From Clostridia bacterium (lineage in GTDB: Bacteria > Bacillota > Clostridia > Christensenellales > Aristaeellaceae), in contig JAFWQU010000015.1 in assembly GCA_017508975.1 (NCBI GenBank), forward strand, positions 1-64,000: a stretch of 64,000 nucleotides of DNA, in the 5' to 3' direction. The notes under the pieces were generated by a model. That model was not told the DNA's origin. It saw only the letters and a list, made by a program, of their open reading frames with translations, and did no database searches. Below are positions 1 to 7,769 of this stretch, piece after piece; positions within the stretch are counted from its first letter, which is position 1, and each line of letters opens with the position of its first letter. The translations under genes and the position numbers were made by a program.

Positions 1-2
1 AG

Positions 3-692
3 ATCCGGGAATACTTCCAACACGCCCTGGCCTTCCTCCTGGAGCGCCAGGATCCGAAAACCTTCATCTCCGCCGTCGTGCATATGGATGAGAAAACACC
101 GCACATGCACGTGACCTTCGTCCCCCTGACCGAAGACGGCCGGCTCAGCGCCAAAGATATCATCGGCAATCGAAAGAAGCTGACCCAGTGGCAGGACGAC
201 TACTGGCAGCACATGGTCAGCAAGTATCCTGAGCTGGAACGCGGTCAGAGCGCCAGCGAGACCGGCCGGGATCACATTCCGCCCAGGATCTTCAAGGACA
301 TGACAATCCTCAGGAAACAGCGCCGTAAGCTGGAATCCCTGCTGGAGAGCATCACCCCCTTCAACGGAAGGGCGAAAGCACGGGAGATCGGCGAGCTGCT
401 GGACCGCTTCATCCCCAACATGGAGCGGATGCACACTCAGCTGAAACAGTACGAGGCGGCCTTCACCGAAACCGTTGCCGAAAATACCGAACTTCGCAAG
501 AAGAATGAAGTTCTCGCCATCCGCCTTGACGCAGAGCGCCGGGAGAGCACTGCGGAGCAGATGAAGACGGCAGAACTGCAGGCAGAATACCGGCAGGCCA
601 GGGCACTGCTGGATCGGATTCCGAGAGAGGTACTGGAAGAGTACAGGCCGAAAAAGGCAGCACATCTCAACCGGGATGATGAGGGCAGGTGA
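3..692 (+). CDS. MobV (Mob/Pre) family relaxase, C-terminal part
   Basis: This is the tail of a plasmid or mobilisable-element relaxase, which nicks DNA at an origin of transfer. The reading frame is open to the left edge, so the start lies outside the window. A valine-rich strand leads into HMDEKTPHMH, the His-rich metal-binding motif of MobV/Pre proteins, followed by FVPLTEDGRLSAKD, typical of the family. After about residue 120 the protein becomes a long charged coiled coil rich in Glu, Arg and Gln, also usual for MobV C-termini. It is followed directly by a small gene that starts 4 bases after its stop. The pair suggests the border of an integrated mobilisable element. Confidence 0.93.
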   Translation: MREYFQHALAFLLERQDPKTFISAVVHMDEKTPHMHVTFVPLTEDGRLSAKDIIGNRKKLTQWQDDYWQHMVSKYPELERGQSASETGRDHIPPRIFKDMTILRKQRRKLESLLESITPFNGRAKAREIGELLDRFIPNMERMHTQLKQYEAAFTETVAENTELRKKNEVLAIRLDAERRESTAEQMKTAELQAEYRQARALLDRIPREVLEEYRPKKAAHLNRDDEGR

Positions 693-696
693 TTCC

Positions 697-894
697 ATGG
701 CAAGGAAGAAAACACCTGTCAACAACTCCCCCTATCCGGATCATGTGATCGAAACCATCGCCAGATGCCTCTGGCCGGATATCCAGGCTTTCTATGAGAG
801 CGAGGAAGGCCAGAAAGCATTCGCAGATTGGAAGGCTGAGCAGGAGAAGAAACAGCAGCCTGATGAGCAGGAGCAGCTCCCGGCTGCTGCATAA
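697..894 (+). CDS. small protein downstream of mobV, unknown function
   Basis: This 65-residue protein has a basic N-terminus (MARKKTP), a central segment with an aromatic patch (CLWPDIQAFYESEEGQKAF) and a Glu/Gln-rich tail ending in PAAA. I chose the ATG at 697 because GAGGG lies about 9 bases upstream. ATGs at 676 and 679 in the same frame would overlap mobV and lack as good a site. It starts just after the mobV stop and is followed at once by a terminator, so it is the last gene of the mobilisation transcript. I do not recognise a functional family. Confidence 0.7.
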   Translation: MARKKTPVNNSPYPDHVIETIARCLWPDIQAFYESEEGQKAFADWKAEQEKKQQPDEQEQLPAAA

Positions 895-900
895 GAAAAT

Positions 901-935
901 GGGATGTCACCGTCACGGGTGGCATCCCTCTTTTT
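901..935 (+). terminator. Rho-independent terminator of the mobV unit
   Basis: GGGATGTCACC pairs with GGGTGGCATCCC around a short loop and is followed by TCTTTTT. It lies 7 bases after the stop of the small gene. Confidence 0.8.
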
Positions 936-993
936 CAATAGATCCGATTCCGTTTGATGGCCGCACGCATATCCTCACGAGTGAAGAAATAGA

Positions 994-1038
994 ATAATCC
1001 GAACCCGCTTCCAACCTGGAAAACGTGGTTCGGATTAT
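994..1038. repeat. 12-bp perfect inverted repeat
   Basis: ATAATCCGAACC at 994-1005 is matched exactly by GGTTCGGATTAT at 1027-1038, with 21 bases between. It lies between the mobilisation terminator and a truncated acetyltransferase, so it may mark a recombination scar. No protein-coding content is seen between 935 and 1024. Confidence 0.5.
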
Positions 1039-1207
1039 GTTGATGTGGCTCAGCGGGTATGATACGATCTATGTGTGGGTGTTTGAGAAGAACGAGAGGG
1101 CGATTCGTTTCTACCACAAGTATGGTTTTGAATTTGACGGATGCAGAAAGCAATGGAATCTTGGCACACCGGTTTCAATCGTCAGGATGATAAAGAAAAG
1201 AGCGTAA
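1025..1207 (+). pseudogene. GNAT acetyltransferase, C-terminal remnant
   Basis: Only about 60 codons remain. They contain NERAIRFYHKYGFEFDG, the last conserved helix and strand (motif B) of GNAT N-acetyltransferases, and a short basic tail ending KKRA. The acetyl-CoA-binding motif (R/Q-x-x-G-x-G/A) and the preceding strands are absent. The upstream frame runs into the inverted repeat at 994-1038, and no ribosome binding site is evident. I read it as a 5'-deleted gene left after a rearrangement next to the mobile element. A very short intact protein is possible but unlikely. Confidence 0.7.
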
Positions 1208-1257
1208 GCTTTCAATCTGGTGAACCAACGGCAATCCGGAATTTGGAGCGATGAGAC

Positions 1258-1848
1258 ATGGACGTCAAAACCCATTATGATCTGTTGGTTGAAGAAAACA
1301 ACGATCCATTCCGGGACCCGCCAGCCTTGCGGAAACACATGGAATCGTGGGATGGACAGGTATTTCTGGATCTGATGGAACTGGACCCATCCAGGACAGT
1401 CCTTGAGATTGGCATTGGAACAGGAAGGATCGCAGGGAAGACAGCTGGGTGCTGTCATCATCTGACAGGGATAGACATCTCGCCAAAGGCCATCGGGAGA
1501 GCCGGGGACAATCTAAGACACTGCCAGAACATAACCCTGATCTGTGACGACTTCACTACCCACGTATTCCAGGAAACATATGATGTTATCTATTCTGTGC
1601 TGACCATGATGCACTTTCAGGATAAGTCATTGGTGATCGGCAAAATCAGCACGCTTTTGAATGACGGTGGTCTTGTCTGCCTGTCAATCGACAAAAACCA
1701 GAGCGAATGGCTCGATATGGGCGACAGAAGAATCCGGATCTATCCGGATACACCGGAGACAATCGTGGCGTTAGCTGAACAAGCCGGGCTGAAAAGAAAA
1801 ATGGTTGTCGAGATTGAAAACGCCCACATCGTTGTGTTGGTGAAGTGA
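1258..1848 (+). CDS. class I SAM-dependent methyltransferase
   Basis: This 196-residue protein is a single Rossmann-like methyltransferase domain. Motif I (VLEIGIGTGR) is at about residues 48-57, an acidic end of strand 2 (LTGIDIS) follows at about 70-76, and YDVIYSVLTMMHF marks the region after motif II. The C-terminal part (LNDGGLVCLSIDK) carries the post-III strand. This profile is that of methyltransferase families 11/25, acting on a small molecule, but the substrate cannot be told. It is flanked by acetyltransferase genes and stands alone rather than in a clear operon. Confidence 0.88.
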   Translation: MDVKTHYDLLVEENNDPFRDPPALRKHMESWDGQVFLDLMELDPSRTVLEIGIGTGRIAGKTAGCCHHLTGIDISPKAIGRAGDNLRHCQNITLICDDFTTHVFQETYDVIYSVLTMMHFQDKSLVIGKISTLLNDGGLVCLSIDKNQSEWLDMGDRRIRIYPDTPETIVALAEQAGLKRKMVVEIENAHIVVLVK

Positions 1849-1920
1849 TGCATCCGGGATCATGCAGACGGATTCCGGTTGAATGAACGAATGGCAAACC
1901 GGGTTTGGAGGTAATGCAAG

Positions 1921-3417
1921 ATGGACATGAACATCAGACTGGAGCCGGTGAGCGATACGAACCGCGAGGCTGTGCTTGCGCTCACCGTGCGGGAGGATCA
2001 GCCTTTCGTCGCACCAAATGACGTCTCTCTGCGGCAGGCGGACGAGGCGAACGCAGAGCGGCCCGGTGTGGTCAGGCCCTTTGCCATCTATGCGGATGAG
2101 AAGCTGGTGGGCTTCTGCATGTTTGTATTCAATCCTGAAGAAGAGGAGGAGGACGACCGCTACTGGCTCTGGCGCTTCATGATTGACCGGAGGGAACAGG
2201 GCAAGGGCTACGGCCAGGCCGCCCTGCAGGAGATCATCAAATACTTCAAAGAAAACGGCGCCGACCGGCTCTTCCTGTCCACCGAGCCGGAGAACGAACT
2301 GGGCCTGCACATCTATCATAAAGCCGGCTTCCGGGAGACCGGCATCATCGATGGCGATGAGGCTGTGCTGATGCGGATGCTCAAAGGCCCCAGCCGGATC
2401 GTCAGGAATGTCTATGGCGTCGATGTGGATCAGGCCATGCGCATCAGAGGCAGGAAGGGCTACGGCGTCAGCATGGCCGTCCAGGCCGGAGACGGTGATT
2501 TCCTCACCTACTGCTCCGGCAGCGGAAGATACGGCGAAGACTTTCCGGTGAACCCGGATATGCTGTTCCAGGCGGGCTCCGTATCGAAGCCCATGTTCGC
2601 GCTGACGCTGCTCCGATATGTGGACAAGGGCCTCATTGACCTGGACGCGGATATTTCCGGCATCGTACCGGAATTTGTCAGGAAGGGCCCGATGACCTTC
2701 CCCGCGCTGCTTTCCCACACGGCGGGCTACAACCTGCACGGCTTCCCCGGCTACCGCGCGGATCACGAGCCGCTCTCGCTCGAGGACGTGCTGAACGGGA
2801 AGGGCAATACGCCGAGGCTCAGAAGGATTCGTCCTTACGGCAGGCAGCACATGTATTCCGGCGGCGGCATCACCCTGGCCGAGCTTGCGTTTACACGCAT
2901 GACGGGAACCACGCTCCGCGAGGCCTTTCAGAAGGAGGTCGCCGAGCCTCTGGGCCTTCAGCGCACCGGCTTTTTCCAGCCGCTGGATGAGGATCTCGTG
3001 GCCAACGCCGCGTTCGGCTTCAGGCTGGCGCAGCAGGAGGACCCTGCCCACGGGTATCACTATTATCCCGAGCACGCCGCCGCCGGCCTGTGGACAACGC
3101 CCACAGAGCTTGTCAAGATCGGCCTTACCCTTTCCAGGAGCTATCGCAGGGGCGGCTTCCTCAAAAGGAAGACCGCACAGCGCATGATGACGCCGGTCAT
3201 GGACAGTTACGGGCTTTGCCTCGACGTTTGGGAATCGGAAGCGCGCCGGGACAGCGTCGCCGGTCACAGCGGAGAAAACTGGGGTTTTCTGACCAGCTGG
3301 GTCTTTTCCCGTAAAAAAGATATCTGCGTTGCCATCATGTACAACAACGTCACGGAAGCAGCCGACGAAGCGATGAACAATATCGCCTGCGAGATTTACA
3401 AAAACGCGAAAGGCTGA
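1921..3417 (+). CDS. GNAT acetyltransferase fused to class C beta-lactamase-like serine hydrolase
   Basis: This 498-residue protein has two domains. Residues 1-155 are a GNAT acetyltransferase with the acetyl-CoA loop REQGKGYG at 91-98 and IYHKAGFRETG near 131-141. Residues 160-498 are a beta-lactamase/penicillin-binding-like hydrolase with the three expected motifs: SVSK at 220-223 (nucleophile serine and general-base lysine), YSG at 312-314 and HSG at 449-451. There is no signal peptide, so the hydrolase half should be cytoplasmic, which is unusual for this fold. GGAGGT lies 9 bases before the ATG. The substrate is unknown; a linked acyl-transfer or esterase function is only a guess. Confidence 0.9.
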   Translation: MDMNIRLEPVSDTNREAVLALTVREDQPFVAPNDVSLRQADEANAERPGVVRPFAIYADEKLVGFCMFVFNPEEEEEDDRYWLWRFMIDRREQGKGYGQAALQEIIKYFKENGADRLFLSTEPENELGLHIYHKAGFRETGIIDGDEAVLMRMLKGPSRIVRNVYGVDVDQAMRIRGRKGYGVSMAVQAGDGDFLTYCSGSGRYGEDFPVNPDMLFQAGSVSKPMFALTLLRYVDKGLIDLDADISGIVPEFVRKGPMTFPALLSHTAGYNLHGFPGYRADHEPLSLEDVLNGKGNTPRLRRIRPYGRQHMYSGGGITLAELAFTRMTGTTLREAFQKEVAEPLGLQRTGFFQPLDEDLVANAAFGFRLAQQEDPAHGYHYYPEHAAAGLWTTPTELVKIGLTLSRSYRRGGFLKRKTAQRMMTPVMDSYGLCLDVWESEARRDSVAGHSGENWGFLTSWVFSRKKDICVAIMYNNVTEAADEAMNNIACEIYKNAKG

Positions 3418-3580
3418 ACAGGCCGCAGCCGTTTGATGTGCGGCGATTTCATCCACAGAGGAAGTGAGCGGCCAATTCCAGTTTGTCGAGCTGCTGATTC
3501 GGGAATAACCGGACAGCAAACCGGGAATGGCGCGGAAGCGCAAATATGATATGAAGAACGACAGGAAGATGACAGGATAA

Positions 3581-3600
3581 TATATCACATTCGTGATATA
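3581..3600. promoter_or_regulatory. perfect 8-bp dyad upstream of the M15 peptidase gene
   Basis: TATATCAC and GTGATATA are separated by ATTC. The dyad is AT-rich and lies about 100 bases before the peptidase start, where an operator or a short hairpin could sit. The remaining 3418-3698 interval shows no gene. Confidence 0.3.
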
Positions 3601-3698
3601 CGCTGCAGGCGTATTGCTCATTCCTGAGCTCAGACGATCGATCTTCAGGCTGATCATGGGGCAATCAAGCGGGCATAAATGAGAGGAGATGCATTTGG

Positions 3699-5057
3699 AT
3701 GAAAAAGCTGATTCCTGTTCTGCTGGTGGCTGCGCTGCTTTGCGCGGTGTGCTGTTCGCTTGCCGAGGAAAGAACACAGTCTGAAATCCTGGCCGTCTTT
3801 TCCTCCCCGGAGGCGCAGATCATCACGGGTGATGACCAAGCCAAAGAACTGGCCGATACCGTGATCTTTCTCTACCGGGATCACTCTTATGTCCAGTATG
3901 TGGATCATGAGAACCGGTATGAGATTTACACCAAAGGAACCTTTGACGTCAATTTTGACTGGACAGAGCCGGGCTGGCAGGATAAGAAACCTCATATCCT
4001 GACGATTCACGCCGAACAGATCCATACGGCGCGCCATCAGACGGAAGCGGCGGATCTGACCTATGACGTGAATCTGGATCGGGCGGCGGACTACTGCCTG
4101 TATCCGGATAATGCCAGAACTGATCTGGAACTTGTCGCCGCGTTTATGCAGGTTGATAAGCAAAAGCTGGTGAAGGCGGACGGAAGCGAAGCGTATCTTC
4201 CGACCATCTGGTTCTACTACAGTGACGGGTCTTTCCAGCAGTTTGCAATCATTGACGGGCAGGAGAACACGCTGTTCAGCTGCGGCGATTATTCTGTCAC
4301 GGATGGTGTGTTTGCGGACGAATCGGTGCTTACAATTCATCGGACGAAAAAGTATCAGGACGGAGTCGGCCTGTCGGACTACGATTCCACGCATGATTAT
4401 CGGATCGGCGGTCTGGATTTCATCCGTGTCTATCCGAATATGGATTCATCCTTCTGGATCTCGGAAATCACCGATGAAATCTTCGGGCGCATTTACGGGA
4501 AATCTTTCAAGGAGGACTGCACGCTGCCCCGGGAGGATCTGCGCTATTTGCATGTGCTCCACGTGGATTTGGACGGAGTGGTGCGTGAAGGCGAGATGAT
4601 CGTCAACTACCATATCGCCGGGGACGTGCTGGATATTTTCAGGCAATTGTATGCGGCTGGGTACCCGATTGAGCGGATTCGCCTGGTGGATGAGTATGAC
4701 GCAGACGACGAGCTTTCCATGGAAGACAACAACTCCTCCTCCTTCAATTTCCGCTTTATTTCTCATACCACCCGCGTCTCGAAGCACGGTCTGGGTTTGG
4801 CGGTGGACATCAACACTCTGTACAATCCCTACACAAAGATTGTGGATAGCGTGCGTATCGTGGAACCGGTCACCGGCGAGCCATACCTGGATCGGGAGGC
4901 GGATTTCCCCTGCAGGATCGACCATGATGATCTGTGCTACCGTCTCTTCACTGAACATGGTTTTGAGTGGGGCGGCGACTGGGAGGACCGTAAAGACTAT
5001 CAGCACTTCGAGATTCCGACGGACGTAATCAATGCGTGGTATCCGGAAAACGAATAA
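3699..5057 (+). CDS. secreted M15-family peptidase (VanY/VanX-like D,D-carboxypeptidase)
   Basis: This 452-residue protein starts with a signal peptide (MKKLIPVLLVAALL, cleavage likely after SLA near residue 22). Residues about 30-240 form a domain I do not recognise. The C-terminal part is a zinc peptidase of the D-alanyl-D-alanine carboxypeptidase type. SKHGLGLAVDIN supplies H363 and D370, and DYQHFE supplies H436, the three expected zinc ligands. GHEW-like text before it (EHGFEWGGDWEDR) is typical of the family. It should cut peptidoglycan stem or cross-linking peptides outside the membrane. GAGGAG lies 10 bases before the ATG. Confidence 0.88.
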   Translation: MKKLIPVLLVAALLCAVCCSLAEERTQSEILAVFSSPEAQIITGDDQAKELADTVIFLYRDHSYVQYVDHENRYEIYTKGTFDVNFDWTEPGWQDKKPHILTIHAEQIHTARHQTEAADLTYDVNLDRAADYCLYPDNARTDLELVAAFMQVDKQKLVKADGSEAYLPTIWFYYSDGSFQQFAIIDGQENTLFSCGDYSVTDGVFADESVLTIHRTKKYQDGVGLSDYDSTHDYRIGGLDFIRVYPNMDSSFWISEITDEIFGRIYGKSFKEDCTLPREDLRYLHVLHVDLDGVVREGEMIVNYHIAGDVLDIFRQLYAAGYPIERIRLVDEYDADDELSMEDNNSSSFNFRFISHTTRVSKHGLGLAVDINTLYNPYTKIVDSVRIVEPVTGEPYLDREADFPCRIDHDDLCYRLFTEHGFEWGGDWEDRKDYQHFEIPTDVINAWYPENE

Positions 5058-5135
5058 TACAGCAGTTTCTGTTGAAGAAGATATCGGCGTGGCCGTGGGA
5101 GGAATCAACGCCGCTGTGATATGGCCGGTGAACCA

Positions 5136-5292
5136 ATACCAACCTCAAGTAAGCATTACAAATTCAACAACTGCATGTGGCCGAAGGTCCAGGGCGATCG
5201 GAAAGCCGCCAGTCCGGCTGCGGACCTGGTCGCGGCCCGCAGACCGCGAAATCTTACTGTTGACAATAAGCATTCTAAACTGGGATCAGTAT
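5136..5292 (-). repeat. interspersed palindromic repeat, copy 1 (long variant)
   Basis: Ends are ATACCAACCTCAAG and GGGATCAGTAT. It carries the shared GGTCCAGGGCGATCGGAAAG core plus about 20 extra bases (GCCAGTCCGGCTGCGGACC) inside the main hairpin. The bases between this copy and the MerR stop at 5429 hold no gene I can support. Confidence 0.9.
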
Positions 5293-5428
5293 AAGCAATA
5301 TTCAGGCGATTTGTTCGATTTACTCACGGAGCGGTCAGACCACCAGTAATCGGAAGAAGAAGCATAGCTCTTCGCCGCATGGGCTTCAATCTGTACCTGC
5401 CGGGCGGGCTTCCGGGCCACGTGTGCAC

Positions 5429-6226
5429 CTATCTCCAGTCAATCGGCAGCTGGATCTCGGTCAGCCAATCTTCTTCCGATTCCTTGTTCCAGATCCCATC
5501 GATGTAGCATTCCCGGGCCGGTCCCGCCGCGTGAAAGCCGTTCTGCTCCGCATACCGCATGAGGAAGGCATAGGCTTCACCGATCCTGTCATAGGATCCT
5601 TTGTGAAAGACGCTCAGCACCTTCACGGCGGGCAGCCGGCGGAATCTGATTTGGTCGCTGCCTTTTCCCGCAGCGGTGACCGCTTCGCTGTGGCGAATCT
5701 TCACGTCCGTCTCCCGGTACTCCCCGTCCAGAAACTCGCAGAATTCATAGGGCGGGTCGGCGCACTTCATTCCCGGGTTCAGTCTCAGGCATTCCTCCCC
5801 GATGGAGGGGATCCACCGCATGATGTCCATGTGCTGAGCCAGAACGGTTTCGGAAGAGTACACGATCATCTCCGGAATCGTTTTTTCTGTGACCTGATAC
5901 CTCATTTCTCTGTCCTCCAGCATATGATGTATGATGGAGAGACGGCTGTCGATCACGCGCTTTTCTTCTGTCAGCGCTTTGGCCTTTTCAGTCAGAATCT
6001 GCCTGACATCGGCCCCGGCCTGGATTGCTCTGATCTCCTCGATGGACAGTCCGAGCTGCCTGTACGCCTTGACGCTTGCGGCCGCTTCCAGCTGGGCGGT
6101 TTCATAAAGGCGGTATCCTGTCCATTTGTCCGTGGACGCCGGAAGCAGGATGCCCTCCTTCTCATAAAACCGAAGGGCCTTCACCGTCAGGTGGGACAGT
6201 CTGGAGAACTCACCGATCTTCAGCAC
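5429..6226 (-). CDS. MerR-family regulator with GyrI-like effector domain
   Basis: The N-terminal 70 residues are a MerR winged helix (IGEFSRLSHLTVKALRFYEKEG), followed by a coiled-coil linker to about residue 115. From about 120 to the end lies a GyrI/BmrR-type effector-binding domain (KGSYDRIGEAYAFL, ECYIDGIWNKESEEDWLTEIQLPI), which usually binds bulky cationic drugs or lipophilic ligands. The start is GTG with AGGAGG upstream. A MerR-type promoter with a 19-bp spacer lies just before it, so autoregulation is likely. No efflux pump or enzyme gene sits directly beside it, so its target is unknown. Confidence 0.92.
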   Translation of the reverse strand: MLKIGEFSRLSHLTVKALRFYEKEGILLPASTDKWTGYRLYETAQLEAAASVKAYRQLGLSIEEIRAIQAGADVRQILTEKAKALTEEKRVIDSRLSIIHHMLEDREMRYQVTEKTIPEMIVYSSETVLAQHMDIMRWIPSIGEECLRLNPGMKCADPPYEFCEFLDGEYRETDVKIRHSEAVTAAGKGSDQIRFRRLPAVKVLSVFHKGSYDRIGEAYAFLMRYAEQNGFHAAGPARECYIDGIWNKESEEDWLTEIQLPIDWR

Positions 6227-6253
6227 GCTGTCAGCCTCCTCTCCTCAGTGCTC

Positions 6254-6284
6254 ATCATAGGGCCTCCCCATGGAGGAGAGTCAA
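6254..6284 (-). promoter_or_regulatory. MerR-type promoter with 19-bp spacer and dyad
   Basis: On the minus strand TTGACT (6279-6284) and TATGAT (6254-6259) are separated by exactly 19 bases. The spacer holds CCTCC-ATGG-GGAGG. A long spacer with a centred dyad is the signature of promoters twisted by MerR proteins. It lies 28 bases upstream of the merR start codon. Confidence 0.75.
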
Positions 6285-6334
6285 GAGACAAATCCCGTTT
6301 CACCGTGAGACTTATCCCCGGTGAACATTCTTTC

Positions 6335-6471
6335 ATACCAATCTCAGTTTAGAATGCTTATTGTCAGCAGTGGGATTTCGCGCCTGCGGGCGCGACCAGG
6401 GCTTTCCGATCGCCCTGGGCCTTCGGATACATGCTGTTGCTGGATTTGTGATTCTTACTTGAGATTGGTTT
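6335..6471 (+). repeat. interspersed palindromic repeat, copy 2
   Basis: It begins ATACCAATCTCAG and ends CTTGAGATTGGT, with hairpin 1 (CGCGCC-TGCG-GGCGCG) and hairpin 2 (CCAGGGC-N9-GCCCTGG) intact. It separates the MerR promoter region from the tail of the next acetyltransferase. Confidence 0.93.
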
Positions 6472-6506
6472 GAAAACCTCAAGCCTCCACAAATGAGAAG
6501 TTTGCT

Positions 6507-6983
6507 TTATGTGAAATGCTGAATGATATTGGGTTCGCTTTTTCTTTTCTGGTAAAAGACGAATCCATCCTCAACCTTTATGATCCGATAGCCTAATCTT
6601 TTGTAAAAAGCATTTGTCCGCTCATTCCAGCATGGGGTATCCAGATGAAACTCAGCAGCCCATGGGAAATTCTTTTCTATGCAATCCATCAAGCGAATTC
6701 CGTAGCCTTTTCTGTGATAGACGCTATCAATAAAAATCCTGCCAATATATACGCTCTTTTCTGTTTCATCCGGGAATACAATGGCGGCCCCTACCAAGTC
6801 TTTTCCTATCATTGCCTGATACAGATGCCCCTCCCGGGCCATCTGTTTATGCCATTCTATCGAATCAAATTCAGGCGGACAATCGCCTTCTGCTCCGCCA
6901 ACCTTTACATCTGTTTCAAAAGCGCTGATAGACATATCTACGATTCTTTCTATCTGTTTTGCTTCTGCTTTGATAATATACAT
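6507..6983 (-). CDS. GNAT-family N-acetyltransferase
   Basis: This 158-residue protein is a single GNAT domain. RIFIDSVYHRKGYGIRLM carries the acetyl-CoA pyrophosphate loop (HRKGYG), and NERTNAFYKRLGYRI is the usual motif B helix. The ATG at 6983 has AGGAG seven bases upstream. An in-frame upstream extension would only translate debris from a neighbouring broken gene. The substrate is unknown. The gene has lower GC than its neighbours, and its start abuts a HAD-hydrolase fragment, so it was probably inserted here as a unit. Confidence 0.88.
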   Translation of the reverse strand: MYIIKAEAKQIERIVDMSISAFETDVKVGGAEGDCPPEFDSIEWHKQMAREGHLYQAMIGKDLVGAAIVFPDETEKSVYIGRIFIDSVYHRKGYGIRLMDCIEKNFPWAAEFHLDTPCWNERTNAFYKRLGYRIIKVEDGFVFYQKRKSEPNIIQHFT

Positions 6984-7096
6984 CCCATTTCTCCTGACTG
7001 TCTTGCAACATGCCTGCTGAACATTTCCAGCGCAAGCTTTGGGAAGGCCCTTCCCGTCTCGCACAGGCAATCGTCAAAATCAACATAGATGCGCAT
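6984..7096 (-). pseudogene. HAD-superfamily hydrolase, N-terminal remnant
   Basis: An ATG at 7096 with GAGG upstream opens a frame reading MRIYVDFDDCLCETGRAF, the beginning of a HAD phosphatase (DFDD is motif I with the nucleophile and acid Asp). After about 30 residues the similarity stops, and the frame runs on, out of phase, into the acetyltransferase at 6507-6983. The remaining three HAD motifs are absent. The sequence is read directly; the family call rests on the short but characteristic N-terminus. Confidence 0.6.
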
Positions 7097-7209
7097 GATT
7101 CCGTGACCTCACTTTCCTGAATATCATATCCGTCAGGATATCCATAGGATGAGAATCATCCGGGGCGAACAGCAGCCTCTCCCCTTCCGTCCGGCTGGGT
7201 TTTCTTTCT

Positions 7210-7713
7210 TCATTCCGTGTCACAGAGGAGCGGTTTTTCCATACAGACGGCGTCCTTTTCATCGCCGTACGGCGGGTATTTCTCACAGACCGCATACCCG
7301 ATTCTCCTGTAAAACCCGATGGCCGCTGCATTGCCTTCGCGGCACTCGAGCACCAGGCGCCGGTACCCCATTGCCGCCGCGCGCGCCTCCACCGCCGCCA
7401 TCAGGGCAGTCCCGTAGCCTTTATGGTTTCTGCGTGCAAACACGCGCTTGACCTCGCCGGTCCGGCCGGAAAGCCGCCGGACGCCGGCGCAGCAGACAGG
7501 GACGCCGCCGTCGGATCCGACAAGGAAGAAACCCCCGTCCGTGCTGAAATCGTCCATGCAGACATGCGCCGTCCCATTGTGCCCCAGTATGCCGATGAGC
7601 GTCCCGTTCAGTTCATCAAGAAGCGTCCGGGCGTTCTGCCCGTTTACGTCCGATACAGCAAAATCAAGTCCGACATCCGCATCTGCCCCGTTCGGTCCCA
7701 AATGATCGTTCAT
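7210..7713 (-). CDS. GNAT-family N-acetyltransferase
   Basis: This 167-residue protein has the GNAT core in its second half: VKRVFARRNHKGYGTALM contains the acetyl-CoA loop (RRNHKGYG), and REGNAAAIGFYRRIGYAV is motif B. The N-terminal half (GFFLVGSDGGVPVCCAGVR) supplies strands 2-3. GGAGG lies 13 bases upstream of the ATG, a somewhat long spacing. It is the second of three GNAT genes in a row on the minus strand, all different from each other, so they are not recent duplicates. The substrate is unknown. Confidence 0.85.
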   Translation of the reverse strand: MNDHLGPNGADADVGLDFAVSDVNGQNARTLLDELNGTLIGILGHNGTAHVCMDDFSTDGGFFLVGSDGGVPVCCAGVRRLSGRTGEVKRVFARRNHKGYGTALMAAVEARAAAMGYRRLVLECREGNAAAIGFYRRIGYAVCEKYPPYGDEKDAVCMEKPLLCDTE

Positions 7714-7769
7714 TGCAATTCCATTTCCTCCGTATTGGCATTTGAATCCGCCCCGTTATACGCCGACGC

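Noticed and set aside
1771..3777. Long open frame (668 codons) antisense to the GNAT-hydrolase fusion
   Set aside because: It runs opposite a gene with clear catalytic motifs, has low-complexity composition typical of the complementary frame of GC-rich genes, and no recognisable domain.
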